In this document: positions 1 through 13,700 of the stretch, piece by piece
Numbering within the stretch: the stretch's first letter is position 1
Layout: every line of letters starts with the position of its first letter
Assembly (NCBI GenBank): GCA_932294295.1
Contig: OW028583.1
Coordinates: 3,966,501 to 4,030,500 of the forward strand
Direction of reading: 5' to 3'
DNA length: 64,000 nucleotides
Source: Alitta virens
Taxonomy: Eukaryota > Annelida > Polychaeta > Phyllodocida > Nereididae
Translations under genes and position numbers: made by a program
Notes under the pieces: model-generated
Database searches by the model: none
The model's input: only the letters and a program-made list of their open reading frames with translations
Told to the model about the DNA's origin: nothing

Positions 1-200
1 GGCCTCCCTCGCTCTTATGTCTCACCCTCTCGGCGATGGTCGTCTCACTCTCGCTGTAATAACGCGGTCTTTCACTCTCGCTGTGGTGTCTTTTCCTCTC
101 ACTCTCACTCGCCCTGCGCTGTCTTTCACTCTCGGACGTCCTTCGTCCCCAGCTCATGCGTCTCTTCTCGCCGTGAGGATAAGTAATTTCAGTCAGGATA
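1..200 (+). repeat. Imperfect CT-rich short-period repeat
   Basis: Degenerate repeats around TCTTTCACTCTCGCTGT. Any open frame here (for example 17-292) is a product of this simple composition. Confidence 0.5.
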
Positions 201-317
201 CGACCTGTTGTCAGTATAACCATATCGTTAAGTATCATAAATATCATAAGTACTACCTGCAGTATAATTGCAGGTATAAGAACAACATTTGAGTGATTGA
301 TTCCTTCTATGTTTAAT

Positions 318-1460
318 TTACATTAAATTTAATAGGAAACCCCAGACTTAATTAATTAAAGTGGGCATCTACCCTTACAAATACGACCTGTCATCAGTAC
401 AAAATAGTTCGTAAGTATCTTAACTTTCTCAGTATGTAGTATTTCTGCCATCCAACAGTAAGTATGTAGCTAACAGTGTCTGTAGTATCCTTGCTGGTTG
501 TAATACTATTATAACGTGACGATGTATTACCGTATCACCTTGTAATCATGTGCATGTCTATTGACACATGATTGAAATTTGCCGGTAGCAAGGTTTTTAT
601 GACAAACAAGTTCAATGCAAAACTTCCAATAGGTGGCAGCACCTGTCAGTCACCATACGCCACCTAGCGGTAATAGATCACGGTATTACAACGGAGCACT
701 CTATACATATCTCAGTCATTCTATCGTTTAATTGATCTAATACTTGGATTGGTAAACCCCAGGCTTAAGTATGAGTGGACATCTATCCTTAGCTCAACAC
801 CAATATATACAGTTCCAATAATTGAAATAACTGGAAACCCCAGACATAGTTAAAAGTGGGCATCTACCCTTGTATTAGTGCAATTCCAACACACTGAGCC
901 CTATTAACAGTATGTGGTCATTCTATGTTTTATTTACATCATTGGAAACCCCAGACTTAATTGTGGATTTTCACGGAAGGTTCTTTGTATTTCCACCAGG
1001 TGGCTACAACAGAATACTGCAATTCTATTGGCTAAAAAATTTCCAAGCAGCAGTATTTTTTGTGCATTTTAATTTATATTTGACACTTTATCATTTATTT
1101 ATATTTTGTTTTTTTTCTGAGAAAGTTATATTTATGGAATCAGTTAGTTATTACCTACTGTGTCTGAAAAGCAAAAGGAGTAATAAGAGGGGAGGAAAGA
1201 CTTGTCTTGCTGAATTCAGGGCTGCTCAGAGAAAAGACTCTATTAAAAGTGGGCATCTACCCTTGTATTGGCGCAATTCCAATACACGGAGCCCTACTAA
1301 CAAAAGGTGGTCATTTATTTACATAATTGGAAACCCCAGACTTAATTAAAGTGGGCATCGACCCTTGTATTGGCGCAATTCCAACACACTAAGCCCTATT
1401 AACAGTAGGTGGTCAGTCTATCTCTAATTTACATAATTGGAAACCCAGAAAACTTGGCTA
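318..1460 (+). repeat. Degenerate tandem array, unit ~102-112 bp
   Basis: The core GGAAACCCCAGACTTAATT followed by AAAGTGGGCATCTACCCTTG recurs near 335, 750, 832, 945, 1328 and 1437. Full units also carry CAATTCCAACACACTGAGCC and AACAGTAGGTGGTCATTC. The array is interrupted by an inserted MITE at 963-1240; removing it restores a unit of about 112 bp. No coding potential. Confidence 0.7.
963..1240 (+). mobile_element. MITE-1 copy nested in tandem array
   Basis: Short non-coding DNA transposon with imperfect terminal inverted repeats: left GTGGATTTTCACGG, right GAAAAGACTC. The right flank is TA; the left flank is TT, probably a mutated TA. This copy lacks about 35 internal bases present in the Ku80 copies (40591-40905, 47157-47473, 47558-47874). 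Tc1/mariner-like affinity is inferred from the TA target. Confidence 0.7.
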
Positions 1461-3600
1461 AGGATTAGGGTTATCACACGGTTGATTCAGTTCAAGAGAC
1501 ACCAACTTGCAAACATTAATTATTGAGCTGTATTCTCAGCATCAAAGTGGGTATTTTGTTAACAAGAAAGATGAGGCTTATAACTTCGATAAGGATTTCT
1601 GTTTGAACACAGAGCTCTATGCCTTGCCCACATGGGATTTCTCTGTGCGGGACTGCCTAGATGTATTGCCTAAAGGAGGACTAAGTCCTGTTTCTATATT
1701 CATTCATTCTTTTAGTCAGTAGTTAACTTAAACCCAGCTTATCTACATTCGGGATTTTTGGAACAAATGTCAATGGATGAAAAAAATTTAAAAAAACTTC
1801 GCACATACCATCCACAAATAAATATTTTTGGTGTTCCTAGCTCAGTTTAAGATGAGATATATAATAGCATTATTACAATCTACTCATTTAACCTCAGGGA
1901 CAGGAGAACCTTGTAACTCGGGATTGGGCAGGAAAGTTGGGTGTCCACGTGAATGGTAATGTACATCGTCGAACTTAAAAATATGCCTAGGTGCAAGCGG
2001 GTGCAACTTAAAACATTTAATGTCGCTAAAATATACCTTCATGACTGAATTGACCTGAAACATGCAATGTTAAGACAGAAAATGTTAAAAATAAAAGAAA
2101 CATGCTCATTGCCTCCGCACAAGACAAGCAAAAAGAGTCAAAAGATGAGTTAACTGAACCCAACCGAATACCCGTTAAATCAAATGATCAAATCCTGTAA
2201 CACGAGGAATTCTATCTGTATAGCGAGCGGGTCCCACAATATCGTAAAAGCAATCCTTGCACACGGTGTCACACGCAGTGGTCAAAATAAGGATATTTGG
2301 ATTGGTTGTCCATTGTTTTCCCTTAAACGTATTATTCAGTCTGATCAAATTTGGTTATCGTAGACTTTTTCGGACAACTGGAAATCCCTTATGTGGAACA
2401 CTGAATCGACAAATCCAAAATGCTTACCGGAGCACCATAAGCCATTAGCTTGGGCGCAACTTTTTTCGGGTGGCAAAATCAAGGGCCCTGGTAAGTAAGA
2501 GGCAAAATTTTGATAGCATACATCGGTGCAACAAACGAAGTGTATACAGAAATATGCTAGATATTTGCATTTCTAGAGATTTCACTCATTTTAAATAAGC
2601 CACAGTTAAATATTTAATATGATACCAAGATATATTAATTCCAAACACCTAGATAAGCTTCCAATAAAATAATCACTAGAGGGCAGGTTAAGACTGCACA
2701 GTTACACCACCTGGTATCAAGCTTCAAACCTTTCACACAACCACGAAATTTGCTTAAAAACGTCCATATTTGCCTGTGCGACCATCTTGTGCTCCTGGTA
2801 TACTATTAATAGCATTTTTGACTTACTACTGGGAAATATATTCAAAGTTGGGATGTTCTGACACTCGGTGTACAAACTGAAAAGTATGCTAATCACCAGA
2901 AAAAAAGCTACAAAACAATACCAGCGAAATCAAAAGTTAATAAAGCTATGCAAAATAACGTATTGGCGTACCCATCTAGAAGCATTACCAAACAATTAAT
3001 ATTGATCATAAGTTTAGAATACTCTAATATGACTGAATACGACCACAGTACATTGATGCAATGGAGACACAGAAAGACCCAATTGACTTCTATTCGGCCA
3101 TTTGTACGTATGACCTCAGTTTAAGTGCAATTGACAGTACAAAAAAGCACCACCAGATGTCACTGGCACCAAAGCAGATATAAACCATTGTTTGATGACG
3201 TCATCTATTCAGTGACGTCATTCTTGTGCACATTAAACGATGACATTATCTAAATATGCTTTATTTGGTTTGGTGGCAGCGCCCTCTGGTAGTTATTCTC
3301 CCCCATTGAAATGACATCACCATGACCTTGGTTAAAGGTCAGGTTTGTGTCAATTCAATGACGTAATTACCAATTTCACTTAAAAACTACACTACTGACG
3401 GAACAACTACGATAACACTACACTGATCGGCAGTGGACATGCATCCCAGTTGAGCAATACTCCATCATATACGTGTACTAGTGTCAAGTGCACAATAACG
3501 CAACAAAATTCAATGTAAAACAAAGAAAACACTGCCAACCATACCAGTAACCAACAAAATACAAACGAGAAATTTCTAGGACATATGCTAGCGACTTTCA
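1461..3600. other. Non-coding stretch, nothing identified
   Basis: AT-rich sequence with no exon, RNA gene or full repeat that I recognise. A short segment near 3190-3225 contains two TGACGTCA-type palindromes similar to one at 42435-42525. The missing 3' exons of the SLC20 gene were looked for here and not found. Confidence 0.4.
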
Positions 3601-3626
3601 CACCCGGAAAAGACCTAAGAACTTAC

Positions 3627-4759
3627 TGGACGCTGTAGGTGGCATGATGTTCGACGCGCCGATGTTGGGGGTGCATTTGGTCGTTCGGCCATCTTGGCTG
3701 ACATCATCGCCATCATTAGCAGGTTCCATAACCGTCAGATTCAGCGGTTGTTTTTCGTGTCTGTCACCTGCTCCGTCTTTGCCTGGAAATAAATATAAAT
3801 CTGTGACTCACATAGCCTCTCATCAATGGATCCTGAGAGTATTTGCTCTCTCATTGGGTTTTTTAACAGGGTTCATAGCCCTTTAATGAAACCAATTTTC
3901 CTGAATTTTGATATGAAACCATATGACTTTTTTGGTGTCACAAAAATTCCTAGACTATTTATGCCCTGATTTCAGAAATTTTTATTACATTCTTTAAGAT
4001 TTCATACCTGGAAAAGCTACAATCAGTTTTCCAGATTTTCCCTAATTTTCACTATGAACCCTTCTTTAAACTATGACTTGAACATCATACCAAAATACAA
4101 ATTTATTACCAATATATCTCATGCTGGCTAATTTGAATAAGAATAAAAACACCTGTGTATATTTCAATGATTAAAACCGCTGGTTAATGCCTGTGAGCTA
4201 AGTAAAGAAGCAAGACCTGAACAAAACCCAAGATATTTACCAGGGTACGCGTATTGTCGAGAAAGAGGACCGAAGGCGTCGTCATCTTCCTCCTCAGCAA
4301 CTTTTGCTGCTTCAACAGCCTTACTACAACGCTCTGAAACGAGAATGATTTATTAAAGTAAAAGATTATCATCAACACCCGCTCAAAATTGTAGCAACTT
4401 AAGAAGAGTGAAAAGATCTAGTCATTGTGCTCATGAAGATAGCCAAGCCTCGTTTATGGGGATTTGGGTGGTTGGATTAGGGCTTTACATCTTGTATTTC
4501 TGCACCTGATGGGCTAATTAGGACAAGCAGGGACCATGGCAATGAGACAAAGGATGAAACAGCCATCCAACTTAGGCTCAACGGGGAATTGAATCCGGAA
4601 CCCAGTGATTGGAAGCCAGTGCGCTACCACTGAGCTAGGCCTTACCCCTCGTCTATGGGGAACAATGGATGTTTATCGTCTAGTAGTTAGTAGTAGCACA
4701 GTAATAGAATAGTAATAGTCGTAGTATAGTAATAGTAGTTTAGTATCACTTCAGCTAAG

Positions 4760-4794
<35 letters not shown>

Positions 4795-7700
4795 GGTGGT
4801 AGTGGTAGTAGTAGTAGTAGTATTAGTAGTTGTAGTAGTAGTAGTAGTAGTTGTAGTAGTTGTAGGAGTGGTAGTAGTGGTAGTGGTGGTAGTGGTAGTA
4901 GTGGTAGTAATAGTAGTAGTAGTATCACTCCCACAGATAAATGCAGTTCTATTAATAATTAAACTTCCACAAATCATTCTAATTTAAGTTACTTAACGTA
5001 TTGCCTGTCTTTATTAGAAGCGTACTCTCTTCCGTGGATAGCGTACAGTGTACAAGACTGGCAGACAAAATGGAAGAGCTCTTCCTGTACCAGAATACTC
5101 CAGCAGCCTCGCTACAACCAAAGAGAAACCATCTCTATGGCTCAGCATGGCAACTGAAGGTGCCAATGGCAAACTATGATCTCCATAGGCATTAGACAGC
5201 AGCTGGGAGTTCCCACATTCGCGGCAAGACTTCCTTCACGACATAAACATTTGGCAACACAAGGACAGAACCTTGGGCAACACAAGGACAAACTAGATCA
5301 ATGGAAATACTGTCGCATAATCCCAGCATTTCCATCATGGTTATCCAATCGTCATCATACCAGCCTAGACATCGCTGAATAGCTCAGATATGCAGAGATA
5401 TGGTCTTTGGTGAATCGCAAGTCACTGAAACTATTTCCATCAAGGATAAGTTCAATGCTCAAATTGTCTCAATGCTATAGTCTGAACTATACGAAGCCTA
5501 TCGATAATTTATTAATATTTCAATGCTTTAAAATATGAACTAATGAATTAGTAGTAGTAGATATATGAATAATCCTTTTTTCTTTTTTTCCCCCCACAGG
5601 GTGGCTCCCTCGATAGCGGCAAACTTATTGCCTTAGAGGGAGTCTCCTTGCTCTACTCTTAAGGAAAAATTATTAATTTTTATAATATGCAATTACTGTT
5701 ATATGTTATTTAAGGAGCCAATAAAATCTGTGTCATTGTCATTAGCCAGATTGTAAAACCAGCTCCAAGAGGCAGACGTAATGATGAGATAATGCCGAGT
5801 CCACACCATGTTACAATTGTCACATATTTACCTCATGGTTGGGATCTTTCACTTGCCTCAGCGTAGACACCGAGTACAAGGCACCTCCGATTTAACGTCT
5901 CATTCGTACGACATCCAGCTGCTGGGATGTAGCTCATGAAGAGGGCCAGGCCGGGGATCGAACGCTGGGACCTTCAGTAGAGCTGGCCAATGCGAGTGTG
6001 GAATTGGCGGACGCAATAAAGGCCACACAGTTAAGAGATAAATGTCTGTGGTCGCATGACATGACTCATACGTCATTTAAATTGACATCCACTTTTACCA
6101 GATAGATTCAAAGAACTTCAGCATGTAGAGAATACAGTCAAAGACTATCTAAATTTACGGTCTCTGGAGCGGTTATCCCCAGATCAAATGTAGTGAATGC
6201 CAGACGAGGAGGAAACCGATGGCAATCAATATCACAAAACCTTCCAGGGCCTGTCTGCCATCATCTCAAGGGCACAAATTTACTCCGCTGTGTGTCGAGC
6301 CTAGCGTCAGGAGTCTCCAAACACAGAGCAGCCAGGTGTCCCTAAACACATGGTTGGACCAGGCTGAACGGAGCGAATGCTTCACCAACAACGAGGCTCA
6401 CCGGGGCGCAGCTGCACGGTTAACTGCAGTTACCAGATCCCAAAGTAGTTACCCAATCCCCGACAATATGGAACTCGATTCTCAGCGGAACTTACGCTTC
6501 TTCACCAAGGTTTAAGTTGTATATTTAGCGGGCGGTCTTAGAAGATATATTACTTGAGACATTTCAAATTGAGCACTTCATCAGAGAAAGACTCTGGAAT
6601 TCTGGATTGGAGCTGAAAATATACTGAACAGTGGCTGTAAGAATGGGTAACTCATTTTTTCATATTTTTTTCAAAACGATAGAATCTACAAAAATGAGTT
6701 ACCCGATCTGATCTACGACTGGGAAGGAATGCTTCAGCGAGACACATGAAGCTTACTTCATTTGCTGCTTAGACATAAATGCTGCATGACATGTAAAACA
6801 ATCAAACTGTAAAATATAGATTAATCTTAAGTACAATGTATACATATTTATTGGTATAACGATGCATCATGTTCAGGCAGACCAGGAGTGCTCGCTAAAT
6901 TATCTAGGCCCTAAACTCTGGAATGTTTTACCAGCAAACATCGAACTCCGCAGAACCTACGATCTCTTTAGAAAGAAAATTAAGCCTTTCCTTTTTAATG
7001 AAAACTTTTATTAATTTATAACAACATAATTTTAACTTAAAATGTATGGTTTCTATTCATACAGGCTCTCTTTAAACTTTTATACAAAATTTATATTTTA
7101 CATCGATCTATCAATTTTATGTAAAACGCTCTAGAATGTAACCTCAATTAGATGCGCTATATAAATTTAATAAATTCAATTCAATTCAAATTATTCAAAG
7201 GCACCTGTGTGGACTTATACAGATTAACGGGGCTTAAAAATCTGGTACATTTATCGAGCTCATCAGACCGTGTTATCGACATATCAAGCCGTAGATCAAC
7301 AAGATCATTATGGGTTGCCAGGCTACACAAATGTCAGGTGCACACCTGTGCATCAATGCACTAGCCATTGAATGCCATTCAACTCAAGAACAGTCCTTAT
7401 CTGAATACTACGTTTACCAAAAAACGTTTTTCACACTTGAAAGGGGCAGACAGGTCCAGTCAATAGTTTATATGCCATGGTGGGTGGATTAGCGCTTTAC
7501 ACCTTGTATTTCTGCACCTGATGGGCTAATTAGGACAGGTAAGGACCATGGCAATGAGACGAAGGATGAAACAGCCATCCAACATAGGCTCGACCGGGAA
7601 TTAAACCCAGGACCCAGTGGTTGGAAGTCCAGCGCGCTACCACTGAGCTAGGCCCCCACCCTCTATACACCATGGCAGAAATTAGTTTTCGAAAAACCAC

Positions 7701-10700
7701 TTGTAAATTGTGGAGTCCCAGGATAGTTACACATACAGTTAGTTTAATCAAAAACAGCCTGTCAAATTGAACCTGGACAAAGCCAGACAACTTCTGCTAT
7801 ACGATGCTACCTGCCGCTAAACGGAACTGTCGGGCTATAGCTGGCTACTCAAAGCCGGATCTAAAAGTACATCCAGCACCATTTGGGGTATAAGTTGAGA
7901 GTTACATATATTTGTCATTTCTTGTTGAAAGATGCACATTTATTGTAATCAAATATTTATGATATATTAGATAAATTGTTTTACATTTGCCAAGGTAAAT
8001 TTTTGTTCAGTGGTGGTAGGAATAAGCTAACTATAAGTTAGGAGTAGACAGAAGTGGCTAGCTTTAGCTACAGCCATAGGTTGCTGCAGCTGTCTACGTG
8101 AGGATAGATTTGTCTAGCTCTTGTCTCAATGTACCTGGTCTGACACCTAGTGGAAAGTATATATATGACCATCACTGTCTCTGACCGGGACCCTTGAATC
8201 TTCAGGGTCCCTGAAAACTGTGACTTACTTTTTACGAGATGGCTAGGCACGTAAAACGTATTGCTGACCGAAAACAAATTAGTTCAATCTTCACCGCTCT
8301 AGATTGCTTCGTAAACAACGTATAATATCCTAATTTTAATGGTTTTGTATTCCTTGAACAATATTGAGCAACTTTGAATCGATGACCATAGGTCAAAAGT
8401 GGGTTAGTGGTGGTCGACTTGTACACAGTGACCATGAGTAATATTGAAACCAATAGATTCTGTTACCTTTTATGATATTATCCTTCCAAAATAAGAGGGG
8501 TGGAAATAAACCTTCAAAATTTGAGAATGGGAAGAGTTTGTATTGTTGTAATGTAAAACCACATGTCAATAAAGATAAATAAATAAATAAATATAGCATT
8601 GTCAAGGGAGCTGACCAGTGGTCATTGCTTCCACCACTGGCCACCTAGTTGTGCCGAAGTAAAGATTGGGGACCACGTGCCACATAACTCCTCATAACAT
8701 ACCTTTCGTATATGTCATCATTGATGAAGAGCACTGTTTATATTTTTGTTTTGCTGTCTGGCTGATATGGAGGTTGTGGGTTGTGGGGGGGGGGGGGGGG
8801 GGGGGGGAGTATAACTCTACTAGACTAAGTGCAGGATACATGATAATCATCATGTTCATGTCATGTACAACAATGTCAGCCACATGCTGCATCACGTATG
8901 GTCCCTAATACTACATAATACCCATAATTACAAACAAATCCCTATCATTACAAGCAAAAAACCTCGATACAGAACTATCCAACCTCAAAAGAGCAGCCAT
9001 AAAAACTGATCAAACGAGCGACTTTACAATCACTAACAGTACAATTTCAGTAAAACGGCACAATTTTGTAAACTGCATAAATTGCACAGCGGTACCAGCG
9101 TATGTCATGTCATTGAATAAACCATAGGGTAATTACGTTTTTAGCTATCTAGGCCCCCTTTTATGTTATTTTCTAGAACCGATAAAATGAATGAAGCAAA
9201 AAATCCATCCATCCATCTGCTGAAGGTCCCAGGCCTGTCGATCCCCGGACCCGGGCGCCCTTCATGAGCTACATCCCAGCAGCTGGATGTCGATCGCACG
9301 TCACGATTTGACGTTAAATTGGAGGTGCCCTTGTACTCGGTGTCTTTGCTGAGGCAAGTAAAAGATCCCACTAATGGGGTATATGTGTAACATGGTGTGG
9401 ACTCCCAGCAGCCTAATCATCTCATCATGATGTCTGCCTGGTTATAATGACCCAGTGTTTATCTATCTATCTATCTATATATCTATTTGACTGTCTGTCT
9501 ATCTACACACCTACTTACCTAATTATCTATCTGTCTGGCCCATAAACAGTAAAGATGTAAAGATAGATAGATAGATAGATAGACAGCGCGACAGATAGAC
9601 AGATAGATAGATAGATAGACAGACAGATAGATATGGAAAGTGCAGCCGAAGGCTCATGAGATGACATGAATGTTTGTCAACATGAGACATCTTCCCAAGG
9701 CCACAGGGGGCGCTCACTATTGAACTGAAAGAACATGGCAAGGTATTGTGGGGAGCCCTTGGGGGGGGGGGGGGGGGGGGGGTTGCAATGCCTGGGCAAC
9801 ATTGCTTCTGCTTTATGTCTTTACTGTCTACTGCCTACACACACACACACACACTAGACTTGCCAGTGGCAGCCAAGTCGTGGTTATACTGGGATTAAAC
9901 AAGGCAACACAATAAAGCCACTACTAGAAGCAGGCACAAGCTGACTGGGTATTCTTGAACTAGGAGGGGGGGGGGGGTAACACCCGACCTCTTACATAAC
10001 ACCTATGACGCAAGGTGGCCAGAAAAAAATTAGGCCAACCTGCCTAGCTTCTCATAATTTGCCTAGAGCTCCACATATCTGACTGGCTTGTATCACTGAG
10101 CACTCTAAGGGTGAGGGGGGGGGGGGGGGGAGGGGAAGGACTCTACCTTGGACATGACCTCCTCCTTAAGTTTCTTAGAGACGTGAGAGACATCATGCTT
10201 ACCCTTTTTACCCTCAATGTGCACCTGATTTGTTATTAATGTGCTCTGGGGTGGGACTGGGGTGGGAAGGCATACTAGGGAGCAAGCAGCATGTATACAC
10301 TGTCACTAATTATAATCATCAGCATCTTAATAATCTGTCATCTTAATCCATCAAGCAATAGCAGATTTAGGGGGAAAGGGGGGGGGGGGGGTTTAGGAGG
10401 TTTCAACCCCCCCCCCCCCCCTCCTTGGCCTAGTTCATTTTAATTAATAATAAATAATATTAAAAAATTTAGCGGTCCTCGCAATACATTTTAGATTGTC
10501 AAATTGTGAAACCCTCCCCCCCCCCTCTTAAAAACATTTCTGGATACGCCCCTGCACTGGAGAGAGAAACTGACCAGCAGGCAGACAGACAGAGAAAACA
10601 CGACAGCAGGCTACAAACGTTTGGCTCTGAGTTACGAGAGACATTTCTTTTCATCTTGTGCTGTTCAAAGCTTTTTATCACAAAATATGACCACAGAAAA

Positions 10701-13700
10701 AGGAAATTTATTATGTATCTATCCCATTACAGGATTGTCAAGGGAGCTGACCAGTGCTCTAAACTGGCCATTGCAATTGGTCATTGCTTCCACCACTGGC
10801 CACCTAGTTGTGCCCAAGTAAAGATTGGGGACCACGTGCCGCATAACTCCTCATAACATACCTTTCGTATATGTCATCATTGATAAAGAGCACTGTTTAT
10901 ATTTTTGTTTTGTTAATTTGAAAGAGTATCGAAAATATTTTATGAATCTTTAATCCCTGTAGGTGGCCCCACGATAGCGAAGGGATACCTTCTTAGTGGG
11001 GTCTCCTCACATTATGTACAAAATGTTTTGAAAATTAAATTTATAATATATGTTTTATGAATGTGAAATAAAATGAATGAATCTGAGCTTCCGCCTAGAA
11101 CATATTCACCAATACAGCAACTCAACTTCCATTGAAATCTGCCCGAGATATATTTACACATTAGATATTGGACATATTTGACCAAAATATCTCTACACAA
11201 AGAAATTTGACAAACTACAAACAATGGAAGTCATTGACATGATCAATGATTTTCCGCAACAGATGGGTCATATATATGAACTTCAGCGGGATCCAAAAAT
11301 ACATTTTATTTGAATCATTGATATAAAATAGTTTATCAAGTCTTTTCCTAATAGTTATAAAAACTAAGGCCTACTCTCTAATATCAAGTGACTCTCGACT
11401 GTACACGTGCTAATTTTTTCCTCGGTTTTTTTTTTGGGGTCACTCCTTATAAACTAATTTCTGCCGCCTGTGAATGTGTTGTCGCCTACTTCATTAGATA
11501 AGTTATCTAACGAGTATGTACAATTTCATCAAACTATTTGAATATTTTTAAGTTTCATTTTCATATATTAATATCTGGGTGCTATCGTGGTAAGATGCTC
11601 GCCTGCTCCTCTGAAGGACCCGGGTTCAATCCCAGACCCCGGGCTAACTTTATCAGCAGCATCCCAGCTGGATGTCGCTTGGATGAGACGCTAAATTGGG
11701 ATTCCTTTGTACTCGGGGGTATGTGCTGAGGCAAGTAAAAGATCCCACCCACAGGGTAAATGTGTAACATGGGTGGACTCCTCCTCTCTCTCACCTCATC
11801 AATCAACCCTCGATAGCAGCAATAACTTGCTTTAGAGGGCTGCACTTTCTATATATATCTATCTATCTATCTGTCTATCTATTTATCTATCTAACCGATT
11901 GTACAAATACAGTGGAAATACGCTCGGGTAGGCTGAAATTTCTTGCTGACCTTTATGACCTCACATCACAACTACCTCAACGGAACTTCCAACTGAAAAC
12001 AGAACTACAACCACGCTGCTCTTCAGCAGTGATTGGGTATTTATGGACGCTACTACTTCGGTAGCATCGGAAACCTCTGAAAATAATTAAAGACTCCTCA
12101 CAATCACATTCATCTCCTTTTTCCAATTAAAAAGCTAAACACTGCGTCATCAGAGGAGACACTGGGCTCAGCTGGTCGCAATTATTTAACTTTCTCCTTT
12201 TCTGGCTATTTTTGTTCGACAAATACAGCCTGCAAATAAATGTGTCAATCAAAACATGCATTAGTAGGAAAAAAGGAGTGTTTTTATCTCTTTTTTGCAT
12301 TTGAACCAGTACATACAGTGTACCACGAGTGAAATTTTTGGTGAAGCACGAGTGAAGAATTGCCAAGCTGTCAGGTCGTTGAGGTCAGTCATCACAGACC
12401 CATATCAGAATAAACCTTTAAACAGACCCAGTTCATTTGATAATTGCTGATTATTATCACAAATATTCCCTGATAAAGCTCTTAATTATCTCTCATCGTT
12501 GAATGATACAAGATAACAGCGTTGAATAATGCTGTCCGTGGTTATACTCGAGCCAGCACAGACGATCGTCATTATATATTAAAATCCATCTAAATGTCTT
12601 TCAAATTTAATTAATAATTTAATTAATAGTTTAATTAATAGCATGAGTGTACTAAAATTTCTTGTACATATTTCTGATCTCATGGTGTGGAATCCAAGCA
12701 GCCTTATCATCTCATCATTACGTCTGCCTGACAGCTGGTCATATAAACTGACTAAGCCACAGCCAAATAGCATTTAGACATTAGACATAATATATCCCAA
12801 TATATAGATTCAAGAGTTTTATTTCAGGAAACAATTATAAAAAAAATAATAGTAATATCTATATAGGATTTCACATGTGAATTTACTGTGGAGGGAGCTC
12901 ACCGAAGACAATTAGTTGTTGCTAACTTGGGAGCTCCCTCCCTGAGTGGTGAAGTGGGAAACCTCTACCTGCCAAGCTGTGAATTGCAATTAAATAATAT
13001 TATGGTGTCTTATTTATGCATGATGAAGGGGGGGGGGGGGGTGTTAATGGCAATGGAACGACAAGAGAAGATGAAACACCACAAATAAACTGTTGCACCT
13101 TTAAATTTGCATTATGATAAAATGTATTTAAGACTTTTAAACATAAACTAATTACGCGACTAAAATAAATCGGTCCGTGTCCAGTATCTGCTGCTTAAAA
13201 CAGCCAGACATTGACACGAGTAACTAAACCACGTGGACCATTGCTTTTTATGTTTTACCATTTACATCATCACAACTACAGTGCATGGGATCAGAGACCA
13301 AAGGACAAACTTTGAATTTTTACCTTTGAACCGTTGACCTCTCCTAACACCTAGAACATGTACCATACGTGAAACAATTGAGTCATATACAAATATTATT
13401 TAATGTACACTTTTTGATAACAACAGAGCCCCACAAAGAATATGTGAAGCAAATTAAACTTATGTGAACAGAAATTTAAAACTTTCAGAATATCTCTGAT
13501 TCACAATATGAATAAGATATTTCATACAAAAGCCATACCTGCAACGTATGGTATGATATTGTAATATATTGTTTATTGTATTATATTGTATGGTATTGTA
13601 TTGTATGGTATTGTATGATATTATATTGTATTGTATTGCATGGTATTATATTATATTGTATTATATTGTTTTATATTGTATTATATTATGTTATATTGTA

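Noticed and set aside
912..1349. 145-codon open frame
   Set aside because: Runs through a MITE and a satellite array; related frames recur in other MITE-1 copies by descent, with no conserved protein.
2095..2130. Possible second PiT signature exon (AHGGND-like)
   Set aside because: The reverse strand shows GCGGAGGCAATGA, but the frame gives LCGGNE with no flanking homology or splice sites.
4687..4987. Poly-Thr and poly-Val open frames
   Set aside because: They are translations of the GTA trinucleotide array in opposite strands; no gene features.
9462..9640. CRISPR-like repeats
   Set aside because: Simple tetranucleotide repeats in a eukaryotic genome; no repeat-spacer structure.
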